Shown here piece by piece: positions 13,701-23,553 of a DNA stretch of 64,000 bases (its first letter is position 1; every line of letters starts with the position of its first letter). The stretch is from Sweltsa coloradensis (taxonomy: Eukaryota; Arthropoda; Insecta; Plecoptera; Chloroperlidae). The stretch is taken from the NCBI GenBank assembly GCA_024449915.1, contig JAMZAV010001830.1, positions 1-64,000 on the forward strand, written 5' to 3'. The notes beneath the pieces are model-generated. The model was not told where the DNA came from. It was given only the letters and a program-made list of their open reading frames with translations, and did not search any database. The position numbers and the translations under genes were made by a program.

Positions 13701-14508
13701 CTCTGGGATCTGGAAGACAAGTTTAGCGAGTCAGTCAGGATTGCCGGTCTCGGCGGGATTCACACCCGCGACCTCCCGAATCACTCTCGCGCTTTATGCT
13801 TGAGCGAATGCAGTCGGTTGTTACATACTGATACAATACCGAGGGGTTGACAACTCGGCACTTTAGTGTACACATATTTTTGATTTCGAAGTCATATTAG
13901 TTGTTTTATATTTCATGATTTTTATTGATTGTGTTGTATCTGCTGATTTTGTAATTTCATGATTTTCGTGATATTTTGTAATGTATGATTATTTATTTCC
14001 GTGATTTTTTAATATTTTTATCTTGCTTGATTTTTGCGATATTTTCCACTTATTTGGTTATTTTTTCATTTTTTTGCGTTTAATCATTTTTTGATTTAGT
14101 GATTTTTTTAGGTGAATTATTTAGTCGAGTTTTGTGATTTTGTTATTTTTTAATGTTTATTTATTTTTTTATTTCAGTAATTTTTTCTATATCTTCTTTT
14201 CATTTCAATTTCGGTAATTTTTTATTCATATTTCGTGACTTTTGTGATTATTTGCATTTTTTTTTAGGATTCGTGATTTGTTTAACCCTTTGATTTTTTT
14301 TATTGTTTACTTTAAAAATACATTTTTCCAGAGTGATTTTTTTAGTCGTCAACCCCTACAACACCTGAAACAAACCATATTTTTATTTGGTTCGATCTTA
14401 TATTCGATTATAAAAAGGTTTCTTAAACTTACCCCCCAATCTGTCGAACAAATTAACTTTGTCAACAAAGTCATGAATTATTGTTATGTTGGTCCAACTT
14501 CCTTCCAT
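5153..14508 (-). CDS. ELOVL-type very-long-chain fatty acid elongase, complete 7-exon coding sequence
   Basis: Family knowledge: a multi-pass ER membrane 3-ketoacyl-CoA synthase that condenses acyl-CoA with malonyl-CoA. Coding exons in transcript order: 14508-14433, 13709-13519, 12959-12879, 12313-12257, 8609-8504, 6386-6250, 5320-5153. All introns are GT/AG, phases agree and the lengths sum to 816 bases, giving 271 residues plus TAA. Diagnostic motifs are intact: DPR near residue 26, KVIELLDT (128-135, KxxExxDT), HIYHH (151-155, HxxHH catalytic box), HVVMYSYY (185-192) and TVIQLLQ (212-218, TxxQxxQ). The length is normal for the family. The C-terminus is lysine-rich (ends TKKA) but is not a strict KKxx retrieval signal. 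The start is chosen because exon 1 opens with ATG, encodes 25 residues plus one base and completes the GAT codon of exon 2. Motifs near GPKW and TxxQxxQ resemble the ELOVL1/7 group; the subfamily is uncertain. The introns hold many repeats, but the coding frame is clean. Confidence 0.93.
5930..6065 (+). repeat. Family F short interspersed repeat (ELOVL last intron)
   Basis: About 120 bp with TCGGCC, ATCCGACGTATATGAAACTT and a GTTGTCAA...AGCCCA segment. Related copies lie at 12445-12550 and 33455-33570. This explains the 95-codon open frame at 5801-6088, which is not treated as a gene. Confidence 0.55.
6495..7104 (+). mobile_element. Family B element, subtype B2, copy 1 (ELOVL intron 5)
   Basis: Shares the B terminal segments (GCGTTGATGGATGAGC at the start, TATCCAATAA at the end). 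It has the B2 interior: TCAGAATCGGCCCAAATGTC, then GTTTGCCCGGTAGAGAGCGA and an A-rich stretch. It lies in the intron between ELOVL exons 5 and 6 on the transcript... precisely, between exon 6 (6250-6386) and exon 5 (8504-8609). Non-coding. Confidence 0.75.
7640..7830. repeat. (ATTT)n microsatellite
   Basis: Almost uninterrupted ATTT repeats over about 190 bp inside an ELOVL intron. Confidence 0.95.
8646..8751 (-). pseudogene. Tandem copy of ELOVL exon 5 with a premature stop
   Basis: A second copy of the 106-bp exon carrying the HxxHH box lies 142 bp upstream, in gene order, of the functional exon at 8504-8609. It keeps the acceptor (TTACAG), a GT donor and the same length and phase. It differs by an Ile-to-Thr codon change and by TGG to TAG at 8650-8652, just before the donor. 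Splicing it in would end the protein right after the active-site region. The duplication covers about 8501-8632 and 8643-8774, including intron flanks. Near-identity suggests a recent event. Confidence 0.85.
8775..10522. other. ELOVL intron sequence, nothing recognised
   Basis: Part of the long intron between ELOVL exons 4 and 5. No exon, RNA or element boundary could be supported here. Confidence 0.5.
10523..10861 (-). CDS. Short ORF with THAP-like start, fragment
   Basis: A 112-codon open frame within an ELOVL intron. Residues 26-32 (KYCFVPF) and the following C match the start of THAP-type C2CH zinc fingers common in insect transposase-derived proteins. The expected tryptophan, AVPTF and second Cys-His pair are not seen. 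The 3' third (10560-10640) overlaps a tRNA-like segment with TGTTCAAATC, so the tail is probably repeat-derived. Best read as a decayed fragment, not a working gene. Confidence 0.35.
   Translation of the reverse strand: MALTGLECSEISKMEFPPVKSVKSRKYCFVPFCSTMTGKNINLTFRQFPQGTQYVRVTYGFGNYVVLVIPTDKRTALWQSVSSFEFYAKGRLFKSSLGRFFTMIFRPMFFYK
10862..12256. other. ELOVL intron sequence, nothing recognised
   Basis: AT-rich intron DNA between exons 4 and 5. No coding similarity or clear element seen. Confidence 0.5.
12445..12550 (+). repeat. Family F short interspersed repeat, copy 2
   Basis: Shares CTCGGCCAGTATG, ATCCGACGAGTATGAAACTT and a downstream GTTGTCAA block with 5930-6065. Lies in the ELOVL intron just downstream of exon 4 coordinates. 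Confidence 0.55.
13235..13505 (+). repeat. Family E retroposon-like repeat, copy 1
   Basis: Contains GGTGACTTTGGACCCGTCCT, GGTTGGCTTGGTTTGG and CCCCCACTG...CAGTTATGTGACTCAGTGGG, and ends in a TTTATTT/CTTT-rich tail. Inverted copies lie at 20819-21114 and 41610-41810. It ends just next to the exon 2 donor of ELOVL. Confidence 0.65.
13725..13815 (-). repeat. Family C tRNA-derived SINE-like fragment
   Basis: On the minus strand it reads GGGAGGTCGCGGGTGTGAATCC, a B-box-like T arm, followed by CCGGCAATCCTGACTGA. Relatives lie at 17930-18075, 19605-19645, 22983-23055, 32325-32520 and 39820-39905. Confidence 0.55.
13842..14357. mobile_element. AT-rich element with 14-bp inverted ends (ELOVL intron 1)
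   Basis: AGGGGTTGACAACT (13842-13855) is matched inverted at 14344-14357 as AGTCGTCAACCCCT, with one mismatch. The interior is a run of GTGATTTTT-like T-rich units. The target duplication is unclear. It fills most of ELOVL intron 1. Confidence 0.5.
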
Positions 14509-14654
14509 CTTTAAGCCGTGGGTTTTTTATTTATGTGATCTGAAACATGAGAAGGTAGAATCAAGCATATACGATACGCAACACTGTTAAAATAAGCTAT
14601 ATTCTCCCTTTTGAATCACACAATATGGGACGTTGAAGAGAATTTTGGAATATC

Positions 14655-14935
14655 AACTCTAATTGATCACGTATTCATCATTAAAAAACGAGTAATTAGA
14701 ACTATTCTCCCTAAGGCTGACAGAACGTTGCAAACCTCACTTTATTGCCATAAACATTCTTACTGTTCCATGCCTAAACATTCAAAAACAAAAACAAAGA
14801 ACATCTATATATATTCACTTAGTAAACAATAGCATACACATTCACAACACACGACACAAATTACCAACATCTTAACCAATGGTCTAGTAACCTACACCTA
14901 GGGACATACACCGAAATTTTCCCAATTTTTTTTCA
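14655..14935 (+). mobile_element. Non-LTR retrotransposon C-terminal fragment
   Basis: Reads KKRVIRTILPKADRT, then after a one-base shift INILTVPCLNIQK and HNTRHKLP. This is the tail region typical of jockey/CR1-like reverse transcriptases (xKRAIR...INILT...NTR). Frameshifted and short; about 150 bp upstream of the ELOVL start codon. Confidence 0.6.
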
Positions 14936-15133
14936 AAGAAGCAGTACACTCTTTATTTTAAAAATTAATTATTGTCGGCTATATGGCATGTATTGGGGTA
15001 TTTAGCTCAAAACATTGGTAGATTAGTGCAAAATGTGCTAAAATGTATATTATTATAAAAATCTTAAAATTTCTGCTCCGTCACATATACATCATTTAAA
15101 AATCTAGTTGTTACTTTGTACCTCAGTCTTTTA

Positions 15134-16262
15134 CGTTGAAATCACGATAAAGAACTAGTAATTAACTCTTCTAAAACTAAAATTGTACATATATGCACAC
15201 CCCACAACCACGAAAAAGATTTTCCAATTAATATTGTTTATCACGATTTCAACTGCATTCATACTATGGCTGAATTGACCGATTATGAATGTAGTGGGAA
15301 AATTGAATGTGTAAATACTTATGAGTACCTGGGATTAACTGTAGATAGGCTTTTTTCGTGGAAATATCATATTGATAAATTATGTAACATACTACGCTCT
15401 TGCTCCTCTCGGCTTTATATTCTAAAACATGTATTACCTTTTTCCTTATTTAGAACCGTGTATCAATCCATAGCCGAATCTTTGATTTTGTATGGCATTT
15501 TAGCTTGGGGCAATGCTTCGCGGTGTCACATTCAAAGGGTTGAAGATTTACAAATAAAAATGTTAAAAATGGTAATGTGTGACTTTAAAACCGATTCTGA
15601 ACTCTACCGTAAACAAATATTTTCTTTTTGTAATGTGCTGCCAATATCTTCATTGTTTATATATAGATTTATATTACACTTCTATTTTAAATCAGATTTC
15701 AAGATTCCGTTAGACTCATGCAAGGATACAAGGCTAAAAGTGGCGGGGGCATTCAAAATTCCCAATTTTAACAACAAATATGGCCAACGTTCACTTTCTT
15801 ACTCGGTTCCTTCTACGTTCAACTTGATGCCCTCCTCACTGAAAACCTTGTCTAACATTTCAAAAATTAAAACTGAACTAAAATCTTATCTTCTTTCTGA
15901 CACCTTTTGACAATGTTTTCCGATTTATTTATTTATTTTTCTAAGCTCTTTGTTCTTTTTCTGTAATTTTTTTGGATTTCACAAGTCATGCAACCATAGT
16001 ATTTATACATACATGTTTTTCATGTTTATTTTGGTTAAATGTCCCGTTCTCTGTATTGTCACCATCTTAAATAATTTATAAATTGTCTTTACCCCACAGT
16101 TAAGCCTTTTTCAGGCTTTGTGGGTTTTTTGATATATTCTTGTTAGATTTATTTCTGTAGGCCTATGTAACATTAATTATTTATTTGTACAATTTTGCTA
16201 TGTTGTATGAGTCATGTATGTTCTATGTTCTATGACAATAAATAAATTTGTATATAAAAAAA
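15134..16262 (+). mobile_element. 5'-truncated non-LTR retrotransposon (RT C-terminus, 3' UTR, poly-A)
   Basis: An open frame from about 15134 to 15910 reads LVINSSKTKI, then YEYLGLTVDRLFSWKYHIDK, then a long tail with ILYGILAWGN. This is the C-terminal part of a CR1/jockey-type ORF2 after the catalytic YADD, which is absent. Stop at 15908-15910. A 3' UTR follows, with CAATAAATAAA near 16240 and a terminal A tract. Truncation at the 5' side is the usual outcome of aborted target-primed reverse transcription. The open frame implies a fairly young copy. Confidence 0.85.
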
Positions 16263-16603
16263 AAATGACATTTTATCATAATTTTTATACTAATTATTTG
16301 CTTATTCCGTATACTGTTACATGCATTACATTTAAAAAAACATATGGATGGATGCAAATAGCGCACCTATAATCCATTTTGAACATTTGCACCATTCATT
16401 AGAATAATAAGAAATTCAACACGAAATAAATATATAAACGATATGAAAAAAAAAATTATTAGTGAGCGGCGTCGCCAAAATAGCAAAAAATAGTAAAGAC
16501 GGAAGACCCGAGTGCGATCCTCGGATGGGACACATATTTTCGAACATTGCTCTAGCTTCAATAAAAGATTGTTATTTAAAATGAATAAATTAGTTATGAA
16601 TAT

Positions 16604-17318
16604 AAATCATCTACAGATTTATGTCGGATTAATGCCCAAAACAATATTTTGTCCTCTTTTTATGAGTTTTGATAACTACGATTAATAAATATTTTTCCTA
16701 CCTAGTGGAGGCGGCAACATTGATCGTTCTCCGGATGATTTTATAAAATGATACAAACTATGCCTTGTTTGAAATGTGGATGCTGACTTTCGGTGTTAGC
16801 TGAAGACCTTGGGGTTACTGCGCTGATAATATTGTGTTGGATGTAAGTGTGCGTAGTTTGCTCCATAAGACACGCCTTCACAGGATAGTGCGTATAGTTG
16901 ATGATAAATACGTCACTATCCCCCCCCCCAACCCCCTCACACACACCGGCAAAACCCAATAAATCATCTACAGATTTATGTCGGATTAATGCCCAAAACA
17001 ATATTTTGTCCTCTTTTTATGAGTTTTGATAACTACGATTAATAAATATTTTTCCTACCTAGTGGAGGCGGCAACATTGATCGTTCTCCGGATGATTTTA
17101 TAAAATGATACAAACTATGCCTTGTTTCAAATGTGGATGCTGACTTTCGGTGTTAGCTGAAGACCTTGGGGTTACTGCGCTGCTAATATTGTGTTGGATG
17201 TAAGTGTGCGTAGTTTGCTCCATAAGACACGCCTTCACAGGATAGTGCGTATAGTTGAGGATAAATACGTCACTACCCCCCCCCCCCAACCCCCTCACAC
17301 ACACCGGCAAAACCCAAT
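16604..17318. repeat. 357-bp unit duplicated in tandem
   Basis: Copy 1 is 16604-16960 and copy 2 is 16961-17318. They differ by only a few substitutions and by the length of a C tract before CAACCCCCTCACACACACCG. Short open frames on the minus strand are duplicated with the unit and show no domain. Confidence 0.9.
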
Positions 17319-18376
17319 GACACTGAAATACAGTTAATCGAGAAACCGATGGGTTCAGTTTTCAACTTGATTTCATTGGCGTCAATTTTATTTAAAAAAA
17401 TACCGAATCATAATAATCAAACCATGCAAATGTCACGTAATATCGAAATATAGACTTCTGGCTCGATAACAGAAATTACGTAGGTATAATTAAATTTAAA
17501 CATAATGTCGTAATGTTGCCAATTGTGTGCATTCGCGACGCGGCAAAATGACCAGTTTTATAATTTTTTTGTATATTCGGGCCGCGAAAGTAAAAAAAAA
17601 ATGTTTCCTCTGATTGAGGATATCGTCGGTTCGGCAATACTTTCGGACAGTTGGGCCCAGGGGTTCCTTTAGTTGTAAATGGGATTGCTAATTATGAGTA
17701 ATTTGTACAGCTCTTGAACGTTCGCTTTAAAACGACCCTATCTCCAAATACCTAGAGATACCGCAAAACCAGACAGAAGACCCAGGAACATTTCCATTCC
17801 TTCCCCTGCCTTAGGCTGCATCCAGCATGGGTCTTTCCTCCCTAGCCAATCATTGGCTATCATTGACTTGCCCCGGGCGCACTTCAGATGTCGCAATATG
17901 TAACTTACTTGAGTTTGGGCATTTTGTAAAGGGATGTCCGAGGGCTGTTTATGAGGATTTAATCCCTTGCTATCACATTAACGACTGATGAAATCGTCGG
18001 GAAAAACCTTCAGTCAGGATTGCCGGTCTCGACTGGATTAAAATCCGGGACCTCCCGACGCTTGAGCCAGCACTGGCGGATTGACGATGAACAACATTTT
18101 GTTCACATTTTGAAAGGAAATAGACATGAACATTAACATTAACACAACATTAACGATATTCTACAATAGATAATAACAGAAAATCAAAAAATTATTGGTT
18201 AACAAAAAATCGATGTTTCATAGGTTCAGGAAATCGATAAAATGGTGTTTTAGTAAAAATACTTACATTCGCGATAAGTACCAATGTGTATATTACTCCA
18301 CGTTGCGACTAACAGTTAACAAATTCGAGAGGAAATGTCAAACTACCTGTTTTTGCTAAAATGATTTTGCTTATTA
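17319..18376. other. Intergenic with a SINE-like fragment
   Basis: No gene seen. Positions 17930-18075 hold a family C fragment in inverse orientation (CAGTCAGGATTGCCGGTCTC). The rest is unassigned. Confidence 0.5.
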
Positions 18377-19224
18377 GACGAGTGAGCGCAGCGAACTTAG
18401 TCTACAACGCTTCTCGATCGGGCCTTGGTCGTGATTAATTCTGTTAAATGTTAAATGTCTGTCTGTCCGGGCTCATACGGCCGAACGGCCAAATAGACTG
18501 AGCTGAAATTTTAAACAGACATCCATGACCAGGTAACTGAGAACTGCTAACAAAATGAGCACAATCCGTTACGATTTAAACCTGCAAGAAATAAAAAACT
18601 GAAAAATACGTTGAAATGTATGGAAATTATTTTAACGACAATGGTTTTCATTTTGAAATAATATTTTTTGTTTGTTATTTAGCTGGCTGTGAAATGCCGT
18701 GTCCAAGGTTAGTCGAATGTTGGACGTCAAAGTACCCCCAAATTCCGCTCGTAGATTGAGTAAACCTTGCAATATTTTCACGTAATTCGTACTGGCTATG
18801 TTTTCCATGGTATTGTCACAGATGTAGGACTACACTGCGTTATATGCATTTCAAAACATGTAAAATATTTTAATAAATACAATCCAAAAATTTCAAAATC
18901 TTTCCCGACCATTGAACCCACGTCTCCCACATTTGGGCTATAAGGGCGCTTAAGCCAACTCGACTAGGGAAACGCCAAAGTCGTTGTTAGACGAGTGAGA
19001 GAGTCATGTGTTGAGTACGCGGGAATATTTGCATTTAAGTTTGATTATAATATTCGTATAAATAATAGGGTATTTAAGTTTAAGTCATAGTTTAGGCCAT
19101 AATGCTCCACTGTAGCCTAACATAGGCTAGGGAGGCCTAAGGTAGGGGAAAGAAAAGGAATGTTACCGGGTACTCAACACATGGCTCACTCACTCGTTTA
19201 ACAACGACTTTGGCGTTTCCCTAG
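18377..19224 (-). mobile_element. Family A composite element, copy 2, full length
   Basis: Inverse orientation. The tail begins at 18377 (GACGAGTGAGCGCAGCGAAC). The tRNA-like module near 18898-18960 contains TTGAACCCACGTC and the complement of the A box (GCGCTTAAGCCAACTCGAC). The foldback module is 18964-19224, whose ends are nearly perfect inverted copies starting CTAGGGAAACGCCAAAGTCG. This is the best reference copy of the family. Confidence 0.8.
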
Positions 19225-19384
19225 TTTAGTTGTAACTTACCATCTTTCCGATTTCCATTCCTAGCTGTAAACGTATTTTGCTAAAAACGCTATAAAACCG
19301 CTAGGATTGCAATTGTTTTCAATAATATGATATAGTTCTTTAAAATAACAGCTCCATAAAATATCATTGTCTTTACATTTTTAT

Positions 19385-19580
19385 GGCCCCGATTTTGTTT
19401 TCAAACTTGGCATTTTTCGAGCTAGGTCCCATCGGTAAAAATCTCCTTCAAGAAATAACATGGGGACGATCTTTGAGACCCGTGACCTTGGAGGATATTG
19501 GTCCTAAAATATATTGGCCATTATTGACGTATTTGCCTTTCTTTTCTGTAAATTCTCTTATTTTATTTTTTTTAAATTAG
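19385..19580 (+). repeat. Family D interspersed repeat, copy 1
   Basis: Shares TGGGGACGATCTT, TTGGAGGATATTGGTCC and AAATATATTGGCCATTATTG with 32935-33085. The 65-codon open frame here is part of the repeat, not a gene. Confidence 0.55.
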
Positions 19581-19604
19581 TTAATTCAATATACCTATTT
19601 ATAT

Positions 19605-20713
19605 ATCTGAAGACGGGCACGCATTGCACCCTGGGCAGGTTTCTAATGATAAATTAAATTACATAACATTTGGTTGGAGGTACAATTGAGAACCTGTTAT
19701 TATCAAAGAAGAAGGAGAAAGGAAAGAGCGGAAGGTAGATTTGGTTAATACTCACAGAATTTGGACGAGTTACAGAAAGAAAAGGCTGCAGCATACTTAA
19801 AACTCGATAAAAATACTCGAATCACACTACGAACCGAAAAATGTATCTGGGGGGGGATGTTCCGCCAGGAAAATGTCTCTTAGTATCTGTGGGCTGAAAT
19901 TTCGTGAGGTCTGGCCAATCGATAACAAAGGACTCTCAGATTATAGTATTAGGATATAGCAATAATTATTTATTAACTTTAAATAACTTTTAATTAGGTT
20001 TTTTAATGACCTCTACAGTCTATTTACCTTGATCCATTTTCAAGTGATGTTTGGATACGATAGAGGATCAGACTTTTTTAATACCTTGGTTACTCCTAAT
20101 TATGTCACACGGAGATCGAAGGTCTTTATTTGTTTTCTGGGTAAGCAATTTAAACAGAACATGTGACAAGAAACAATTTGGAGTCTTCGATTACAACACA
20201 ATTCCATAAGAAATACCACTTGATGCCCTGAAAAGCCAAGCCTTGATCTAATGCCATGTACGTCATTCAAATGACCAACCTTGAATTCTCACCAAACTTT
20301 TATATTTCTATTACGCTTGATCTTAAAATGTTTAGTTTGTTGGAATGAAAGTGCGTCATATGTTTAGGCGACTAATTAAAAATTGACTTTTACCATTATA
20401 GTATTAATTTATTCTTAGACAATTGGGCTAATAAAATGAAATAACATTCTCACTATGTTGGCCTGACGTCACTCGCAGTAGAGGCTGCTAGACTTGTTTC
20501 TCGCTGTTTGTCTGGGTATGATTGGCTTAATGGATGGATGTGTTGCTCACATGGGTCGTGATGTTGGAAATGAGCGTTATTACTATAGCTAGATGTGCAT
20601 TTCAATGCGGAAATTTGACGAGGAAAAAACAAAATAGTGAGCCATAGTTATAGTTGATTGGGCAATAATTACATGTGTGGTGTGCTACATGTGTTCGTCT
20701 GCAAGATTAAATA
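19605..20713. other. Intergenic, mostly unassigned
   Basis: A short family C tail (GCATTGCACCCTGGGCAGG) lies at 19615-19645. The rest has no recognised gene or repeat. Confidence 0.5.
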
Positions 20714-20818
20714 CTAGGAAAACGCTTAAGTCCCGCCGCGTTGATGGATGAGCTTTTTTGTAAGTTTTTAGTTTGCGTAGGACCACTTTTCCTTTGCATG
20801 TGCTTTTTGAATGCATTA

Positions 20819-21114
20819 ATAAATAAAATAAATAAATTTTATTTAGAGTCTGCCCACTCAGTTATATAACTGATTTCCAGTGGGGGACTTTAAATCAAAG
20901 CGACCAAGCCAACCCTGCAGGCCCCGACACAATCGACGAGTGAGCGATAACCAACCGAAGATCGATATTTTTAATAGGAAATATAGCAATCAGTGGTATG
21001 GACAGTGCGAACACCCGCGAATCAACGCCAGAATCAACAAGGCCGATTCAGAACAACTTTGAAATTTATTATGTGCTTCGTTCCTAGGACGGCTCCAAAG
21101 TCAAAAAAAAAATT
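20819..21114 (-). repeat. Family E retroposon-like repeat, copy 2, nested in B2
   Basis: An inverted copy of 13235-13505 with AGTTATATAACTG, CAGTGGGGGACTTT, AAGCCAACC and CTAGGACGGCTCCAAAGTC. It interrupts B2 between GAATGCATT and TGTCAAGTTTCTATTG, which are adjacent in other B2 copies. Confidence 0.7.
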
Positions 21115-21251
21115 GATGTCAAGTTTCTATTGTCACTTGTTAATTGTTATTATATACCTCAAAAATTCATATTAAAACCTTTATTTATATGATTTATGGA
21201 TAATTTTTTAAACTTTTTCTTTCAAAAAGCAATACATCACCATTAACTTAA

Positions 21252-21980
21252 CCCTTGGTTAACCACCTGTTTCTGAGAAGCATGACTAACCACCTGGGGC
21301 GCGTCAGGACCCCATCATTAAAGCCCTTGTGTTTGCCAGGTTTCAGATTTTGGAACCTAATATTCGTCAGGAATTAATGTTTGAACCTTTCTGATGACCA
21401 CTTAGTGTTTCAAAAGTTAAAATTCGCGAAAATTTTAGTTTTTTTTTCATTTGAATTTTTTTGGAAAAAACTAAAAAAAAAACGCAATGTTGTCAATTTT
21501 GTCAAATTTGAGTCCATTTTTTGAACTTTTTTTTTTTTTTTTTTTAACCAATGATGTTTAATGTATGATTGATTCGATTTCACAAAAAGTTTGCCCCTTT
21601 TTGTTTACTTTGGTGAAATTTTGACCAATCCCCCCCCCCCCTCCATCCCTCACTTGAATTGACCTTTTTCATTCATATTTATAAGTACGATTTTTTTTAT
21701 ATTATAAGTATACAAGTTCATATCTATCAATTTACATGAAAAATATGGTTATTTGGTGAGGGTGAAATGCATTGATAAAAATTTTGCCTATGTAAAAACA
21801 CTTGAAGGTTTGTGGAGAGTAATACGTAACACATGGAGACCGGGCTCCAAATGAATTTTCATTGGTTAGATGTAACATGAAGGTACTGAGACTCACAGTA
21901 AGCCACGCCCATAGATGCGCTCATGGCTAAGCAATAAATGTTGACTGGGGGCCGCATGGATGGACCTGGTTAACCAAGGG
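21252..21980. mobile_element. piggyBac-like non-autonomous element (TTAA target), nested in B2
   Basis: The ends are CCCTTGGTTAACCA (21252-21265) and its inverse TGGTTAACCAAGGG (21967-21980), with TTAA at 21248-21251 and 21981-21984. Uninterrupted B2 copies have a single CTTAATGTCC at this place, so TTAA is the likely target. CCC/GGG ends with a TTAA target are the piggyBac signature. 729 bp, no transposase ORF. Confidence 0.7.
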
Positions 21981-22323
21981 TTAACTTAATGTCCATGAGA
22001 AATATGAACGTTCTAGCCACACTCGTTTAGTCAGAATCGGTCCAAATGTCACGAAAATATCGCACTAAAAATTGAAAAAAAATCGTAAAAGTATGATCGG
22101 ATATTCATGAGAAATATTTCTTCGGTTGTACCAAAAACGTGGCAAGTCTAAGTTCAGAGATTTGGATGGTTCTCTCCAATTTTCATCAAGATCGCATATG
22201 TCGTTTGTCCGGTAGAGTGCGAACAAACAGATAGAAAAAAAACAACAAAAAACGACAAAAAAACATTGGAGCTAAATTCTTTGAGGGGTCAGTGAAATTG
22301 AAGTCTTCGCTTCGCCCATACAA

Positions 22324-23553
22324 TAACCTGATTGTTGCAATGTTGCAAGTTCAAACTTAATATTAATGATACATTAAAATAACAATTGTAACTTATGCCG
22401 GGTCACAAAGATAAAAAATAAAATTATATTTAGAAAAAGTTATTCACGGTTAACACATAATTGATTCAAGATGTTAAAATTATGATGAAATCAATGCTTT
22501 TTATTGTGTCTTTTGATGTGATTATGCTGGGAGAAAACTGTAAATTCTTTTGTTATAGTCGAGTAAAGCGGTATAATTTCCGTAATGTAGAGGGTCAACA
22601 TTAATCGAGTTTTAATGGATGTTGATAGCCATCGAAAATATTTTTCAAAAATTTATCCTCATGTTTTAAGAATTGTTATTCAAAACGAAATTGGAGAAAG
22701 AAACTTGGTAAAATAGTTCTCACTAAACCAAATTCGCCCATCCATCTCTCAACGTGACTTTCAATATTGTTTACAAAGCTTTTTAACAAGAAGTACAGGT
22801 GTGCCATTACCAAGAAATATGTTATTAGGGCCTAACGCACTTTTGAAAGTTTTGTATCCCGTGTAATAAAGGACTGGTTCAGCACTTGAAATTGAAATTA
22901 TCTAATTACACTGTTTTCAGTTAAATAACCTCCAGTATATTATTATTCTGATGAATATTTTTCTTGAAACACTTAATACTTAAGTCGTGAGGGTCCCGGG
23001 TTCAAATCCACCCTCGACAGGCTCGAATGCTTGGGATTATCCCTTCACAAGTGCTTTGTATAATGTATTTTTGAAAGTATGTAATATCTGTTTAAAACTT
23101 ATGTGGACAAGCAGTTACGCCACTATTTGTACGCATAATTTCATAGTTACCTTGTTTTCTCACGCAGAATTGCAAAAAAGTAGTAAGTGATATTTGAATC
23201 AAAACCTGCTATACAAACGACCTTGTGGTAAGAAGTCAACATGTTTTGAGAGCGTGTGTGCACGAGCAAGTGTTTGGCGTGTGGCGGTTGACTGGCGAGG
23301 GAAAGTTCGGGAGGGGAGGGAACCTACACCAACGAGAAAAACTCACGGTGGAAGAGAGACGCAGCAACTGGTTTGGCTGAATACTAAGAGGTAAGTGACG
23401 TGAATTTGTTTAACTCACAATAAGATAAATAAACACTATTAGAATAGTATAAAATATTAATAGTTTTAGGGCGCTTTAACGGCAAAGAATTCATATTTAA
23501 ATGATATATGTAAATATAAATGTGTGTGTCTTGTTGGTCATATGAGTTTATTA
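22324..23553. other. Intergenic with a tRNA-derived fragment
   Basis: Positions 22983-23055 have CCCGGGTTCAAATCCACCC, a good B box/T arm, followed by a family C-like body (GGGATTATCCCTTCACAAG). No full tRNA can be folded. Otherwise unassigned. Confidence 0.5.

Larger units (their letters stand above)
20714..22324 (+). mobile_element. Family B element, subtype B2, copy 2, carrying two nested insertions
   Basis: Begins CTAGGAAAACGCTTAAGTCC and ends near GAAGTCTTCGCTTCGCCCAT. It is interrupted at 20819-21114 by a family E copy and at 21252-21980 by a TTAA-associated element. Removing both restores the order seen at 6495-7104 and 23554-24319. Confidence 0.8.

Noticed and set aside
16741..17310. 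Two similar minus-strand ORFs
   Set aside because: They are the same non-coding 357-bp unit duplicated; no domain.
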